DNA of 64,000 nt from Ampelomyces quisqualis. Taxonomy: Eukaryota; Ascomycota; Dothideomycetes; Pleosporales; Phaeosphaeriaceae. Location: contig JAGTXZ010000005.1 in NCBI GenBank assembly GCA_018398575.1, positions 2,356,001-2,420,000 of the forward strand, read 5' to 3'. The position numbers were made by a program, and so were the translations under genes. Shown here in pieces: positions 44,724 through 58,235 of the stretch (position 1 is its first letter; each line of letters opens with the position of its first letter). Below the pieces are notes generated by a model. That model made no database searches. It was not told where the DNA came from and saw only the letters and a list, made by a program, of their open reading frames with translations.

Positions 44724-47700
44724 AGTTTATCTCAAGTTCCTATATATTTTCTAAGTTATTGTAACCTAACTATTTAACTAGGTATTCTTTTTAGCAGTTG
44801 TTATCTTAGTGTATTATTATTTTCTTAACTTCAAATTTATTTTCTTCTTTAAGTTTATAGCAAAAGGTTTGCTGTAACAGTGTTTCTGAGTTAGCTAGTT
44901 CTAGTAGGCTTACGTGGAATCTAGGGTAGATCTTTGCATCTAGTAGGAGCTTAAGTGTATACGTAACTAGTCTGTTCCTTTTCAAAATTAAAAATAGTCT
45001 AACTTTAACGTAGTTAAGTCCTTTGCTTAGTTGTTTTGTGTATAGATTTTTGGTGTAGAGATATACCTTATCTCTCTCTTTTAGCTAAGGTACTATTTTT
45101 TATTTTTTATTAATATATAAGATACTCTGTGTCTAAGCGTGTTGTATTTGTTCTTCTATTTTAATATAGGTTTTCTTTATTTCTTCTGCTATCTGTATAG
45201 CAGCTTTAGCTCTTAGGCTAGGTAATGTTTTTATAAAGAGATTTAGATGTTATCTGTAGTTTGCAAAGTATAGTGTCTTACCTATAGCTTTAGATAATTT
45301 GTTGTTATAGGCTAACTGTGCTATTAGTAATAGCAAAACCTAATTTGTTTACTGCAGGTTGCTGTATATTTTGAGATACGTCTTTATAGTTCTATTTGTC
45401 CTTTCTGTTTAGCTATCTGTTTAGAAATAATAAGCTGTTAATAGCTTTTGTTACGTCCTAATTTCTGCTATTAAGGTAGTCTAATAATTTAACGTAAAGA
45501 GTTTGTCTTGATTGCTAATAATTGACTTTAGTATGCTATAGTATCTAATAAGTCTATCCTTAAGCACATGTGCTAGCTAAACAGCTGTGTAGTCTTGTTA
45601 AAAGGGTAGCATTATAGCGTATTTTGTAAAGCAATCTACTATAACCATAATAGCGTTATAGGCTAATCCTGTAGCAGGGTCTTTTAATAGTAGTAGTTCT
45701 GTTACAAAGTCTATTAATATATTAGTCTAAGGCTTAGTTAGAAGCTCTATTAGCTGTATTTCTTTGTAAAGTGCGTATGTACTGTGTTTGTTACGTTAAC
45801 AGTCTGCACATTTCTTAATATAAGCGCTTATTTTATCCTTTATGTTTTTAAACTAGTAATTCTATTAAATTAGTTCTATAGTTTAGCTTACTCTAGAATA
45901 ACTATGTATAGTGTTATTATAGTGTTATTGTATAATTAATTCCTGTAGTTCTTCTAGGATATTAATTCTAATCTTTATTGTTAGGTTATTAATGTATCTT
46001 GCTAGTCTAAGAAATCTATTATTTTGTCTTTTAAGGATGCTTAAGCTGTTAATAGTTTTAGTTCTAGTAATATCTAATCTTTAGCTAAGAGCGTCTACTC
46101 TACTATTGTCTTTTCTAGGTATATAGACAATTTTAAACTTGTATTATCCTAACATCTCTAACTATTATACCTGTCTTCTATTAAGTACTTTAGTAGTAGT
46201 AAAGGTTATTAGGTTTTTGTAGTCTAAGTATATTATAAGATCTAAGCAACTCTCTGCGTAAATTCTCTAATATTTAAGTGCTACTACAATTGCAAGTAGT
46301 TCTTTATTGTGTACGTTGTAATTTTCTTCTAGTAGTGTAAACTTTTGTAAGTAGTAGGCTATTAGATACTATTTCCTATCTTGTTCTTGTTTTGCATATA
46401 TTCTAATTGCTAAATTTAATGCATTAGTTTTAAATCTAAGTAGCTTTCTGCTTTTAAATGCAATAAAGACAGGTAGTGCTATATAAGCGTCTTTAAGCGT
46501 CTTAAATGCCTAGCTTTGTTCTTCTATCTATCTCTAAGGTGTATCTTTTTATATAAGTTTAGTAAGTAGTGTAGCAATTAGTAAAAAGTTCTAAATAAAC
46601 TATTAATTAAAGTTAATAAAGCCTAAGAAGGATTAGATGTTCTTTACTGTAGTAAGCGTTAGCTAATCTTTAATAACTTTAATCTTGTCCTTGCTTATTT
46701 ATACTCTGTTCTTTCTAACTATACACTCTAAGAATTCTACTTCTTTTTAGTGCTATTTACATTTGTTAAGGTCTATTACTAAAGAGAACTTTTCTAGTAG
46801 TATTAGAATTGTATAAATATGTTTTATATATTCTTTTTTATTTTCTAAATATATAAGGATATTATTAAAGTATACAATAACAAATATATTAAGGTGTTCT
46901 TAAAGCACGTTATTAATAAGTGCTTAACACGTTACTAGAGCGTTAGTAAGACTAAATAGCATTACTAGATACTTATAGTAGCTATAGCGTATTCTAAACG
47001 CTGTCTTTTATTCTTTGCCTTTCTTTATGCGTATAAAGTTATACACGCCTCTTAGATCTAATGCTGTAAAGATCTTTGCATAAGCTAGTTAATCCTAAAG
47101 TTCTAAAATATTATGTAGTAAGTATTAATTCTTAACTGTAATGTTATTAAGTTTCTAAAAGTTAATACATAGTTGTAGTTTACTGTTCTTCTTTAGTACA
47201 AACATAATTAGGTATTTAGCTAGTAATTCTAATACTTAGATAAAACCTTTCTTTAAGTTTACTTAGATATACTCTTAGAGTACTTCTAGCTCTTTTTCTA
47301 ATAATTTGTAGATTAGTCTAAAGGTTAGCCTTTTTCCTTCTTTTAGGACAATCTTGTAGTCTTACTTCTAATGCTTAAGTAGTGCTTCTAGACCTGTTTC
47401 TTCTAAGAATAGTTTCTTAAACTTTTTGTATTCCTTAGGTATATTAGGAGTTACACATTTCTCTAAAACTTATAACATATTAGTATTTCTTCCTTAATTG
47501 TCTAAGTTAACTAGTTGTGTCTTTAACTGCGTCTTAGTTAAAGTAATATTATTAATTGTCTTCTTATTTACTATTAAACGCTGCTAATGCGTAGGCTTAG
47601 AATTTATTATGTTATTGTAATTCCCTAGAGAGATAGATCTCTTCTTCTAGTCTATCTATAGGCTATTTTTTCTAAACTATAGAAGTCCTAATATAATGTT

Positions 47701-49080
47701 GTAGGTAGCTAATCTAAAGACGTCTAAGCATATTTCCTGTTTAGTTCCTTAGATATTAAGCTCTGTAGTAGTTTTATATCTAATAAGTAACTTGTTAAGT
47801 ATCTGCTTTTTATTTGCGATATAAAGTTTATATAATTGTTGTTTCTAGCAAGGTTAGAGCCTAGCTCTTAACAGGGTATTGCCTAAAATATAGTTTACTT
47901 ATAATCCTAAATCTAAAAGCGCTTTTATCCTTTTTCTGTTAACTCTTACTATAAGTTTTATAAGCTTAGCTAAGTTAATTGCGTTGCAGCTCTAGGTCTC
48001 TTTTTTAGAGTCTAGGGTTAACTCTAAAAAAGACTTGTTCTTTTTATATCTATTAGCTTCTTTGTTGTTGTAATGCTTCTTGCATTCTAGTTGTAGGCAG
48101 AACTGCTAGGTATAGTTTATGCAGCTGCTATTAATAAGCATTCTGTTAGATATACTTTCTTCCTCTAATATGTTAAAAAAACTTCTTATATTTTGTTTAT
48201 TATATAATTAATTTGCGCAAATATCCTTAGGGCAACTGTACTATTAGTACTTGCAAAGTTTCTTCTGCTAAGAAAAGTATTAGTTAATTTTACTACTATA
48301 ATGTATTAGGCAGTAGTTGCTATTGCACGCTGTCTATAATAAAAGTCTATGTTTTAGATTACAAGGATTCTGTAGGTATCTGTCTGTAAGCAGAATTTAG
48401 TGCAATTTGTTTACTTTCTTATTCTAGTATTCTGTAGGCATAGGGTTTAGTACTAATACTTGCCTATTATTAGTATAGTATGTCTGCTTTATATGTAAGT
48501 TATAGTACGTCTTATATAGTCTGTCTACGTCTGCTTCTTAACATAGTTCTCTAACTATTACATTCTAGCGCACTAGTTTAGGGCTAGCTAGTAGTAAGTG
48601 TATGTCTAGCTTATCTAGTATAAGTTCTTAGTCTTCCTAGGTATTGTAGACTCTTATAGTCTCTTGTAGATCCTATGTCTTATAGACTCTGTTTTCTAAG
48701 TGTAGCAATTGTTTCCTCTCTATAACTCTATCTATATTTAGAAAGTACTTATTTATCTAGAGGGTATAATATGCTTATAAAAATTAGTAATATTATTTTA
48801 TATATTTTTAGTTAACTTTGTTAGTTTAGTTATACTAGTTGTAAATGTTTTATTGCGTTTGTAGTAGGAGTAATCCTATCTGTTAGAATTGTTTAATATT
48901 ACAGTTCTGTTCCTAGTTATAGGATAACATAGCGTTAGTTAAGACCTAGTTATTAGATAATATAGTAGAGGTGTTGTCTATCTATCTTACTATTAGTAGT
49001 CTATTAGTTGTTTAGACAATAGGTTAATCCTTAATTACAATCTATTCTTTAACATCTTCCTCTAAAGTGTTAGTTAACAC
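44724..49080 (-). pseudogene. C2 pol relic: protease to chromodomain
   Basis: Collinear with C1 pol. Motif A FTALDLRGVYN near 47055 with Asp intact; motif C YFNN at 46861-46872, the same double Asp loss as in C1. Integrase at about 45220-45830. The GPY/F-like module near 44870-45070 and a worn chromodomain near 44730-44840 end the protein. The stop pattern differs in places from C1, so the two copies were mutated partly independently. Confidence 0.88.
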
Positions 49081-50020
49081 GTTAAGCTAGCGTATAACTT
49101 TGTTCTTAGAGCAACAGTCTTACGTATAATATCTAACTTTATTATAGTTATAATAGGTAATCTTGTTCTTATTAGGCCTATCCTCTTGTAGTTGTTTCTT
49201 TAGGTAACTTTTCTGTTCTAGGCCTTTGTTAAGGTTGTCTAAGTGCATAGCTTTAGGTCTATACCCTAAGTAGGCTCCTAGTAGGCGTAGTTAGTAAGTT
49301 CCCTATCTTAGGTAGTAGCGCTGTTATCCTTTGTTTAGTTATATTTGTCCCTAATATCTTTTGTTTAAGCAAAATCCTTTATGTCCTTATAGTAGACACA
49401 AAGAGTATAACCTATCTTTAAGTGCTAATTTGTAGAGTTTGTTATCTAGGCAAATAGCTTTATTCTAAAGTTCTTTGAAAGTAGTAATATATGTTCTGCT
49501 GCGTATAAGTTTAGCTTATACAGCAGCCTTAAGGCCTTATTTATACATACGCATTAGAGCAGTGTTGTCCTACTAGATTTGTTTAGCATATTATTAAAAA
49601 ACATTAGTATAGTTAGCAGTTAATTAGGTTTGTTTTAGACTTTAGATCTTTTGTTCTGCAATTACAGATTCTTTAAGAGGTAAGAAGATCTATCGCAAGC
49701 GTGTTTTAAACGTATACTAGTCTTCTACAAGGTTAGTGTTATCTGCGTCTATAATATTATTGTCTATATACTTCTAAATAATTAGAAGTACTTATTTCTT
49801 AGCGTTGCCTTTTATGTAAGTTATAGTAAAGATAACTTTATTATTATTCTTAATCTTGTCTCCTTCTACGTAGAAGTGCCTATTAAACTAGAGGATCTAG
49901 GTCTTAAGTTTGTTACAGTCTCTATAGTAGAGATTAGGTTTATTAACCTTAAGTCTAGATTGTCCTACTTAGGAATGCTTAGGTGTATCTATTGCAATAT
50001 TACTGCTTATTATAAAAGTG
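49081..50020 (-). pseudogene. C2 gag relic
   Basis: Matches C1 gag. The zinc knuckle at 49112-49153 now reads Y-Y-N-Y-N-K-V-R-Y-Y-T-stop-D-C: both first Cys and the His have become Tyr, leaving one ligand. The segment duplicated in C1 is present once, at about 49436-49672. Confidence 0.8.
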
Positions 50021-50027
50021 TTTAAAG

Positions 50028-50485
50028 TGTTAAGACTGTTAGTCTAGTAGTAAACAATAAGAATACTAGTATAGACTAAGTATACAGCTAAGGTTAGTTT
50101 TTATAGATAGGTGCAGAGTTGCTTTAGATACAGAGGGTATTATTACTAAGACAGTAAAGGCTAGGGCTTTCTAAAAAGAGTAACAAAGATTATATAGCTT
50201 AATGTAACTAACTTAAGTTGTTAAAACATAAGTTAAACACAATAATCTATAAGGGCTTATTATAGTTCCTATATACTTAGTCTCTCTTATAGTTCTTATT
50301 GTCCTTAATCTTTATTATAGGTTCTTATAGTTTCTTATTACAAAAAACAGTAAGACTAAATAAGACTAATAAAAAGGTTACATAACATACTTAGCGTACT
50401 ATGTCCTTGCACTAGGTCCAAATCTTACAACTTGTTCCCTTGTGTATTTATAACGTTTTGTGTTCCCTATTAGAGGTTTGTAACA
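50028..50485 (-). repeat. 5' LTR of C2
   Basis: 458 bp partner of 43709-44166, ending GTTTGTAACA, followed by GCAAG. Confidence 0.93.
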
Positions 50486-50490
50486 GCAAG

Positions 50491-53400
50491 CTAGAATACT
50501 TAGTTGTTAAGTATAAGGTTCTTAAGTTACTCTTAAATCTTATTAAGTAGCGCTTTATTTGCTACCTCCTCCTAGATTACCTCTACTAGTCTAATCTAAT
50601 AGAGAAAGCTGTCCTATTTATTTACTAGAAGGGCCTTTGTAAAACTATTAGCGATTATTTCTACTAATTAAACGTACTCTACTACAATTTTGCTAGTAGA
50701 AATCTCTTGTCTAAGCTAGTAGTTGTAAATATTAACATAGCAAAGCTTAGTTTAAAGTTTTAATATCTCTTTAGTAACTAGCTAGATAGTTTAGGTGTTG
50801 TTACATTAAATAGTAATTGTAGATTATAGGAGCTTAATATTTAGCTTGTAGAGTAATTATAAGGTAAATATTACCTCTTTAGCGACTTAGGACAAAGCAA
50901 GAAGTTCTACTTCTGTTATTAATATAGTAACAGTGTCTTACTTACTTACTTTCTATACAATAAGTCTACTAAAAAGCTTAATAGCGTAGCCTTGTAAGCT
51001 CTTCCTATTAAGCGTGTTATTAGCAAAGGAGGCGTTACTAGCTACTTAGAGGTAGTTGTCTCCTCTAAGTTATAGCGCCCTAAATCTAGTGTCTGCAAGG
51101 TATAGCAGGACCTAATTAGCAGCGTTTTAATATTTAGTGCTTAGGTTTAATAAGAACTAAGTAAGCTGTAATGTAGCAAAAGCAATATTAGGTTGCGTTG
51201 TTACTACAGTAAAGAGTAGAGATCTAATCTTTTGTTAGTATTAGTTAATCTTAGATAGAGCAGCTAGGTTGTGTTGTAGCTTTAACTTAATAGGTGCTAT
51301 TAAGGTATTGTACCTTTTGTTAGTTTAATTAGTAAGGTAGCGTATCTTATTAATATACGCTAACTAGAATAGTTATATAAGACGCTAGTCTTGTTGTTAG
51401 ATAACCTCTACGCCTAAGAACTATTAGATATTATATCCTCTAGTTATAGTATATTTTTCCTGTAGAAGCTTAACTATATAGTCTGCTTCTTTAGTATATT
51501 ATTTATTGTACGCGACAATAATATTATTTACGTAGAAGAAAATAATAATACTATCTTTAATTATATAGCATAGCTTGTGCAGGATTATTATAAAGCCTAG
51601 AGCCTTAAGAGTTAATATAAACTTCTTCTGCTATAGTAAAGGTAAAATGCGCAGACTATATAGTGCCTTCTAAACTTAAAGAATTATTCTCTTCTTCTTA
51701 TAGCCTTAAAGTATCTATATATAAATTTCTTAATCTATTGTTGTATAAACAAACGCGTTAGTTATGTTATATTGTTTAAGTTTAAGGTTATACTTAGCTA
51801 CAATAGCTATTAGTATCTTGAACAAGTAGCTTACTAATATAGCAGCGTATGTGTCCTATAATGTAATGTTTTGCTGTTAATTGCCTTAGACAACTAATTA
51901 TGCCTTGCACTTAATAAACTAGTAATATTTATTAAGTTTGTACGTGTATACCTATATATAGTCTAAAATCTGTTAGCCTATTAGTTTAATTAATTTAAGA
52001 AGTACTTCTCTCTAAGAGTTTATCTGTTTGTAACTCTGTAGGTAGGCCTACTCTACTTCTTTAAACAGTTCCCCTATTAGATAAGTCTTAAGCTTAGTTT
52101 AGCAGGTTAGTAGAGGTAGAAGTTAGCTGTAATAGGGCTTTAAGCCTTTAGCAAGTATCTTTTGTATCTTAGCCTTGTCTATTGTTTCCCCTCTATACTT
52201 GCTAACTCTTCTAGCTTAAGCTCTAGCTATAAAGGCTGCTACCTATAGAATAGTTTTAGATAACCTATATAGTGTTATGTCTATAAATAATCTGTGTAGT
52301 ATTAATTCTAGGTATCTAGCTATTAGTCCTGCAAGTAGTGCTACTAGTAGTAGTGTAGATAGCAGAGTTAGGTATTAATCCTTAATCTTCTTGCCTTAAT
52401 AGTAGCCTAGTAGGTCTACTTTGTCCTAAGGATTTGTTTAGTCCTTAGTAGGCTTGTTCTTGTAGAACAAGTTAGTTTCTAGATTAATGCTTAGAGTAGG
52501 TAGTTTAATAGTCCTTACATAAGTAGCTATCTCTTTAAGAGTATTATACATAAGGTTATCTATAAGATCCTTAACTTTGCTATTAAAGATAGTTTGTTTA
52601 TTAAATACTATATTACAGGTGCTAATAACTTTGCTAAGTAATAGAATCTAGATGCAATAGATGTTTAATAATTAGTATCTTACAAGGTATCTAATCTATG
52701 CTTTAGAGTTAAGGCGTTAAAGTCTTAATATACCTCTATATATGTTACTGCTTATTGCAAAAGCTTTGCACCTGTATGCCTTAAGATAGGCAAGGTTTAG
52801 TTTTTAAAGTAATGTTACTATTCTGTTATTAAAAGCAACGTGTGTAAAGAAGATCTTGTATAGAGTCTTTTAGTTATTAGCGTAGTTTAGTGTTTAGTTG
52901 TACAGATATACTTCTACTCTTGTAATTTTAGACTATAGTTTTTAGGGTAGGTTTGCATTAAGTTGCATTGCGCGTAACTTCTCTTTGTTTATTCCCCCTA
53001 AGCGTTTGGCGCTACTGTTTTAAGCTTAGGTATCTAGTGCTAAAGGCTTAACAATAACTTCTATTAATGCTAACTACTTCTTAACTTACAATTTAATAGT
53101 TATAATCTTATTATTAGCTTTAACAACTTTAACTGTAATATTAAAATAATTCTTAAGAAAGAGAAAGAAGATTAATAGCTGCTTAATAATAGAGCTTACT
53201 GTCTTATTATTAGTAAAGTGGAAGTCCTATTGCATTCCTAGGAATTTGTCTACAACTAGCATTTGGCTCTTCTCCTTTGTTATACTTATCTTGTAAGAGT
53301 AGAAATTAATAGCTAGTCTTTCTCCTAGTCCTTTGTAGTTAGTTTGTAGAGCTTAGCTAATTTGTTGTCTTAATTTAGCTCTACTACATAAGTTATATTA

Positions 53401-53990
53401 GACTATAGTAACTCCCTTTATACGCACCCTTTTAGCTTACTAGACTAGGTACTTAATAGCTGCTAGTCCTAGATAGCTAAGTCGCTTGTGCTAGAGTAGT
53501 ATAGTTACCTTTTATACAAGTTACTTTATTTGCAAGTTGTTTATATGCGTGTAGTATATAGCTTTTAGAAACACGTTGTGTTTAATTACCTATTAGCTAT
53601 ATATTTTGCTAAAGTTCTTAATAATTATACTATCTTAGTACCTTAGTGTAGTTAGGTCTTCTTTTGTTTCCTACTAAATTCCTATCTGTCTAAGTAGTTA
53701 GAAAAAGACTAGGTTGTAGTATATATTAGGGTAGATAGCTACGTTGTGTAGTACTAGTTTAGTTTCTTCTATATAATATCTTATAATTAGATTAATGCTG
53801 CTATATCTCTTAATCTATATCCTTGTATTGCTAGCCTATATAAAGTCTTTATATAAAGGCAGTTAGAAGTTACGTATACAATTAGGATTGTTTGTAATAT
53901 AGTATAATGTGCTAGAGTTAAGAATAAATAAGAACTTAAGCAGATAGTTGCTAAAGGACGCGTAGAATAATGCAGCAACAAAGGTAGTAG
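50491..53990 (-). pseudogene. F pol relic (copia): protease, integrase, RT, RNase H
   Basis: Ty1/copia Pol on the minus strand, right to left. Integrase C-terminal block with AQIRYLVRY near 52680-52720 (usual form PRA..G.L+GY). RT from about 52200: NAFVYTTIDQEIYIQ near 51740, LYSLRILPLLQQ near 51660, and FFYVNNIIVAYNKQY at 51500-51540, where YVNN (51523-51534) replaces YVDD. RNase H lies toward 50500-51100. Position and order (integrase before RT) identify copia rather than gypsy. Several frames drift, so small indels are present besides the TAA/TAG stops. Confidence 0.88.
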
Positions 53991-55260
53991 CAATAATTGT
54001 AATTTACTAGCCTTTAAGTTATTCTCTCTTAATTATCTCTAGCGTTAGTATGTGTAACTGCTTTGTTACAGTAGGCATTTTAGACTACAGTTGGCCTTGC
54101 CCTTGTAGTATACCTAGAAACGTAGTGTTATACTTACGTTTGTATTTAATAAGCTCTGTTATAGCTTTATTTAGCTTCTACTAATTAGAGGCTTAATTAG
54201 GATTTAGGTAGTAACACTTCTTAAGTCTGTAACGTTAGAAGCAAGCAGGGTATTTTGTGCCTTTAGCTTTAGTAGGCTTATAATCTAATAGCTGCTTTAA
54301 CCTAGTAGTTTTCTTACTAGTTAGTTGTTGTTAACAGAGTCTTTCCTAGTTCTTAGATAGCGCGCTTTTAGCATGTTAGGCGTCCTCTTTAGTGCTCTAG
54401 TTAGATTTACTACTAGTAAGAAATAATGCGTTATTAACTGCATATACAGCCTTATGTTTCCCTAATCTAAGAGGATAATTTGCTATTATATATTCTTAGA
54501 AGCGTTTTATTATCTCTTTTCTAGTTATGCTAGCTGTTAATCTACTATTGTCCTAAAAGTTTATAGACTATATAGGCGCGACTTTGTTTATAGTATACAG
54601 GAAGTCTTTTGTAATTACGTTAATTTGTGTTAACTTAGCAACCTTATACGTCTCTACTTTAGTTGCTACTTAATTGTATTTAGATAACTAAGTGTCCTAG
54701 TTTGTTAAGCTCCTTATTAGCTTAAGAGAAGCTTAGTAGCAATTGCGGGCTTATTCTTATTTAATTTGTTTGTTAACACTAACTATTAATTTTAGATTAG
54801 TAATCTACTAGCGTAGTAGTTGCTCTAGTAGGCAGCACGTTTAGAGTAGGTGTAGAGAGACAGTTAACTAGATAAACGCAATAATTTGTTAGAGGCTTAA
54901 TTGTTCCTTCTTAAAATTGTAGCAATCTTCTTTATATTGTTTAATAAGTATCTTATAGTACTCTAGGTCTTCCTTAAGTGCTTTCTAGCCTGCTAGTGTT
55001 AGGTTAGATTGTTGTATTAGTACGTTAACGTTTGCTGCTAGTGTATAGTTAGTAATAATAGGTGCTCTTATTAGTGCAGGTTTGTTTAGTAACAGCTCTG
55101 CTAAGTCTAGGCTAATCTTATTCTATATAGTGTATATAAGGCAGCGCGCTTACAACTGCGCAATCTATCTAGTATAGTTAGTTTAATTCTGCAGAGTAAC
55201 TGTTAGGTTCTTAATTGTTAGTGCGTTATAATATTGCTTTGTAGAGGCAGAAAGACTCTT
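53991..55260 (-). pseudogene. F gag relic (copia)
   Basis: Gag next to the 5' LTR. The knuckle at 54214-54252 reads Y-P-A-C-F-Q-R-Y-R-L-K-K-C followed by YYLNPNQA, close to the fungal copia form CPxCxxxHxxxxCxYLxP; the first Cys and the His have become Tyr. The upstream part is helical and Asn/Gln/Thr-rich. Broken by TAA/TAG. Confidence 0.75.
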
Positions 55261-55263
55261 AAT

Positions 55264-55480
55264 TGTTAGATTAAATAGGTTTAGTAGATAAATCTAAGTT
55301 AAAGTGTAATAACTTAATTTCTTGTTCTGTGCTGCTAGTGCCTGCGCTCTCTGTGTTTAGATAGCTAGCACAGTGCTATATTTAGGTAGCAAATTAGCAG
55401 TTACTAGGTCTTGCTTAAGCTACCTAGCAACTTCTAGTTAGCCTATGCAACTAATCCTCTAATACGCAACGTATCTAACA
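55264..55480 (-). repeat. 5' LTR of F
   Basis: 217 bp partner of 43464-43680, ending CGTATCTAACA, followed by ATAGT. Confidence 0.93.
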
Positions 55481-55485
55481 ATAGT

Positions 55486-56090
55486 TCTTGTAGTAAAAGA
55501 CAATAGCTATGCCTAGTTAAATAAAAGGTTCTGCTAGGTTAAGCATAATACTAGACTAAAACAGTTTAATAACAAAAGAGCTTTTACAAAAGTGTTATAG
55601 TAGACTAGTGCAGAATAAAAAGTAGTAATTTGCTAATTTGTAGTAGTAGTGTCTCTTCTACTAGCAACTAAGGCACTATACGTATTGTATTTTATCTAGG
55701 CTGCGTGCAATCTGCTAGTACTATTACAATATAAAAGTTATAACAAAAACACATTAGAGTATATGTTGTTAGCTATTAAACAAATAAATGTTCTAAAAGA
55801 AGAGTTTTAACTTTTTAGACAGACGTAAGAAAAAGAAAAGGATTTTAACTACTCTAAATAGCACGCGCTAACTTATATTATTAACAATATCTATATATTA
55901 TAGTAGAGCGTTATTTACCTCTAAGGCCTATTAGATTTAATATAGAATTAAATATATTATTATTAGGTGTGTATATTATAGGTTGTTTAGTCCTCTAATA
56001 GCTCTTTAGCTATTATATCTTGTCTATGCCCTTAGCTGTAACCTAAGCGTCCTTTAGACTTACTTCTTATATTACTTTACTACATCTCTC
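55486..56090 (+). pseudogene. Plavaka-like transposase relic, 3' part
   Basis: Continuation of 41960-43463. The plus frame reads NTRLKQFNNKRAFTKVL near 55550-55600, VLYFIQAACNLLVLLQYKSY near 55690-55740, then ALKQIN-type helix and FNYSKQHALTYIINNIYI near 55838-55900, which matches the conserved Plavaka block F.IPK.H.L.HY...I. The later block expected to name a second group of catalytic residues is unclear. The end of the coding region and any terminal inverted repeat were not found. Confidence 0.68.
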
Positions 56091-58235
56091 CCCCAATCTA
56101 TAGAAAGAGGCCTCTTCTCTTTTATATTAACTATAAAACTAAAATACTTAAACAAAAAGACTAACTCCCAAGGAAAAACAACTCTAAACTTTTTGTAATG
56201 CTAAAGTAGTAACTAATAGGCCTTTAGTAAAGGAGCAGTGCCTATTTATAATCTTTTTCTATCTCCTTACGTTACTATCTAACTCTCTTACCTAAACGCT
56301 AAAGCGCTATTAGCCTATATTATTTTAACTTTACTTAGTGTTATAGAGGCGTTGCCTAGGCAGACTTATGTTGCAACTGCAAACGCTTTAGACTGCTCCT
56401 ATTATAACAAATCTTGCGTTAGCTAACTTTACCTTGCTTTTTAGCTTCTACTCTCTTTTAGCTGCTTGCTCTACGCCTTTCTCTTTCTTAACCTGCCTAA
56501 CATGCAACTTTACTACTGCTATACTACAATTAGCTACTTAACTTCTCTACTTTGTTAACAAGCGTTCTAACTAGCTCTAGCTTAGTTTGTATTACCTACT
56601 TGTTACTCTTCTACTTTACTACCTCTATTTGCTTTTAAGGTAACTTATCTATACGTAGCTACACTACTTTGCTCTAGCGTATACTCTACTCCCTTACCTA
56701 CTTAACTGCCTTCTCTTGTAATCTAGCGCATTTTTACTTTAGGGCTCTAAGTTTCTAGCTTAGCTGTTACTAATAGTTGCTTAGTTAACGCTTTATATTT
56801 AGTTAATTAGAGTTTTCCTAATATACGTGCCTAACACTTCCTTAGCTTCTTAGTTGCACCTTGCATTTATCTTTAAGCTATAATAAAGAACAAGCTTGTT
56901 CTTAGGCCTAATAGAGATACTTACTTTTTAGTTTACAAGTACCTAGTTAACTGTTCTAGCTACAGTAATATAATTAACTAGAGTAAGTGCTAGTTTAGTA
57001 ATAAGTTAAGCTAAACGCCTACTAACATTTGCGCTAGTTAAATTAAACAAGAATAGGAAGCTACGCTGCCCTCTTATTACTAAGCTCTAGTTAGTCTTTA
57101 TTGCGCTTAAGTCTGTAGGGAAAACCTTTAAGCTTTATCTATTACTACTTACTGTTAGCCCTTATTTAGAAGCTAAGTAGGTAAGCTTAGTTATTAAGAC
57201 TAATAGGCCTCTACATATTAACAAGTTGCTCTCTACGCTAGGCAATTACTTTAGCCTTAAAGACAACTCTAAAGCTAAGAAGTATAAGATCTATAATGCC
57301 TACATTAAGAGCTTAATCTTAAGCTATACTAACTGCGCTATTAACATAGCTTCTATTAAGAATAAGTCTAAGTACTTATGTAGTTACTATATAAAAGCTA
57401 GTTAAACGTTTAAGTCTGCTAGCTTGTGTATATAGTTTAGGTTCTAGAATAAGCTGCTAAACAATAGTACTTGTAGTAACTACCTATTCTCTTCTACTAA
57501 AGAGTAGTGTTTAATAAATTCTAAGTAGCTAACGCTTTCTTAGTTATTCTTTTTTGTTGTTTTCTAGAGTCCTTTACTAATTATTTATAGGCGCTCTAGT
57601 TATTCTACGTAGCGTTAAGGGCACTAGAGCTGTTAAGCTCTTCTACGTTACCCCTAGCTCTCTTATTCTTAATAACTTGCCTTCTAAGAATTTGCGCAAT
57701 TACAGTTTGCTAACCTTAGTAAAAAAGCTTAGTAGCTTTAGAGCTCTAAGCAAGTCTAGTCTACTAGATTTTGCAAAGTTATTAGCTTAAAAGGCTTGTT
57801 AAAGCCTAGACTTTAATGCTAGCAAGGTCTCTAAAAACTCTTCTAAAGCTAGCTATAACTCTAAGAGGCTCTTAGGCACTCTATCTCCTAGTAAGCGTTA
57901 CATTTCTAGTCTATCTATAAAGGGCTGCAGAGTTAAGAAGTTGCCTTACAAGAAGGCTTAGTTAGATCCTAAGTTAGCTATAGTTAATAAGAATATTAAG
58001 AAGGATGCTAACAATACTGTTGCTAATAAGGCTTTAGCTTAGCTTAATATTAGTAGGCCTTTAGCTAGTGTAAAGCGTAGCGTTAATAATGCTAGTCTAG
58101 AAGCTAGCAATAGCAATCTATTAGTTAGGAATATTAATATAGCTGCCTTAAGTAATAGCTTAAGTAGTCTAAATAACTCCTCTAATAATTAGAGTTCTCT
58201 ATTATAGATCTTGTTTTTATAGTAGCTTTTTGTAA
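56091..58235 (+). pseudogene. Plus-strand Cys-containing coding relic P1
   Basis: The left part (56091-56900) is pyrimidine-rich on the plus strand and has no clear frame. From about 57110 the plus strand reads well: LYLLLLTVSPYLEAKQVSLV, KTNRPLHINKLLSTLGNYFS near 57200-57260, a Cys region with C spacings near 57335-57480, and a basic, Ser/Asn-rich tail (KKLPYKKAQLDPKLAIVNKN near 57935-57990). Interruptions are TAA/TAG. I do not recognise the product. It lies downstream of, and opposite to, the gypsy pol H, as the accessory ORFs of A, B and C2 do to theirs. Confidence 0.35.

Larger units (their letters stand above)
43709..50485 (-). mobile_element. Ty3/gypsy chromovirus C2, complete, nested in F
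   Basis: 6777 bp minus-strand element with 458-bp LTRs. GCAAG is duplicated at 43704-43708 and 50486-50490. Gag, pol, chromodomain and the R-U5 half of the LTR match C1. The region between chromodomain and 3' LTR and the U3 half of the LTR do not. It lacks the 237-bp gag duplication of C1. Confidence 0.95.
43464..55480 (-). mobile_element. Ty1/copia element F, containing nested C2
   Basis: Minus-strand copia element, 5235 bp without C2 and its duplication. LTRs are 217 bp each (43464-43680 and 55264-55480), with ATAGT duplicated at 43459-43463 and 55481-55485. Gag, protease, integrase, RT and RNase H follow in copia order from right to left. C2 sits 28 bp inside the 3' LTR edge. Removal of F joins NSAIV to LVVKDNSY in the Plavaka-like gene. 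Confidence 0.95.

Noticed and set aside
53787..53993. A 68-codon minus-strand frame.
   Set aside because: It is a shadow in another frame of the copia F relic; the in-phase reading shows the gag-protease region.
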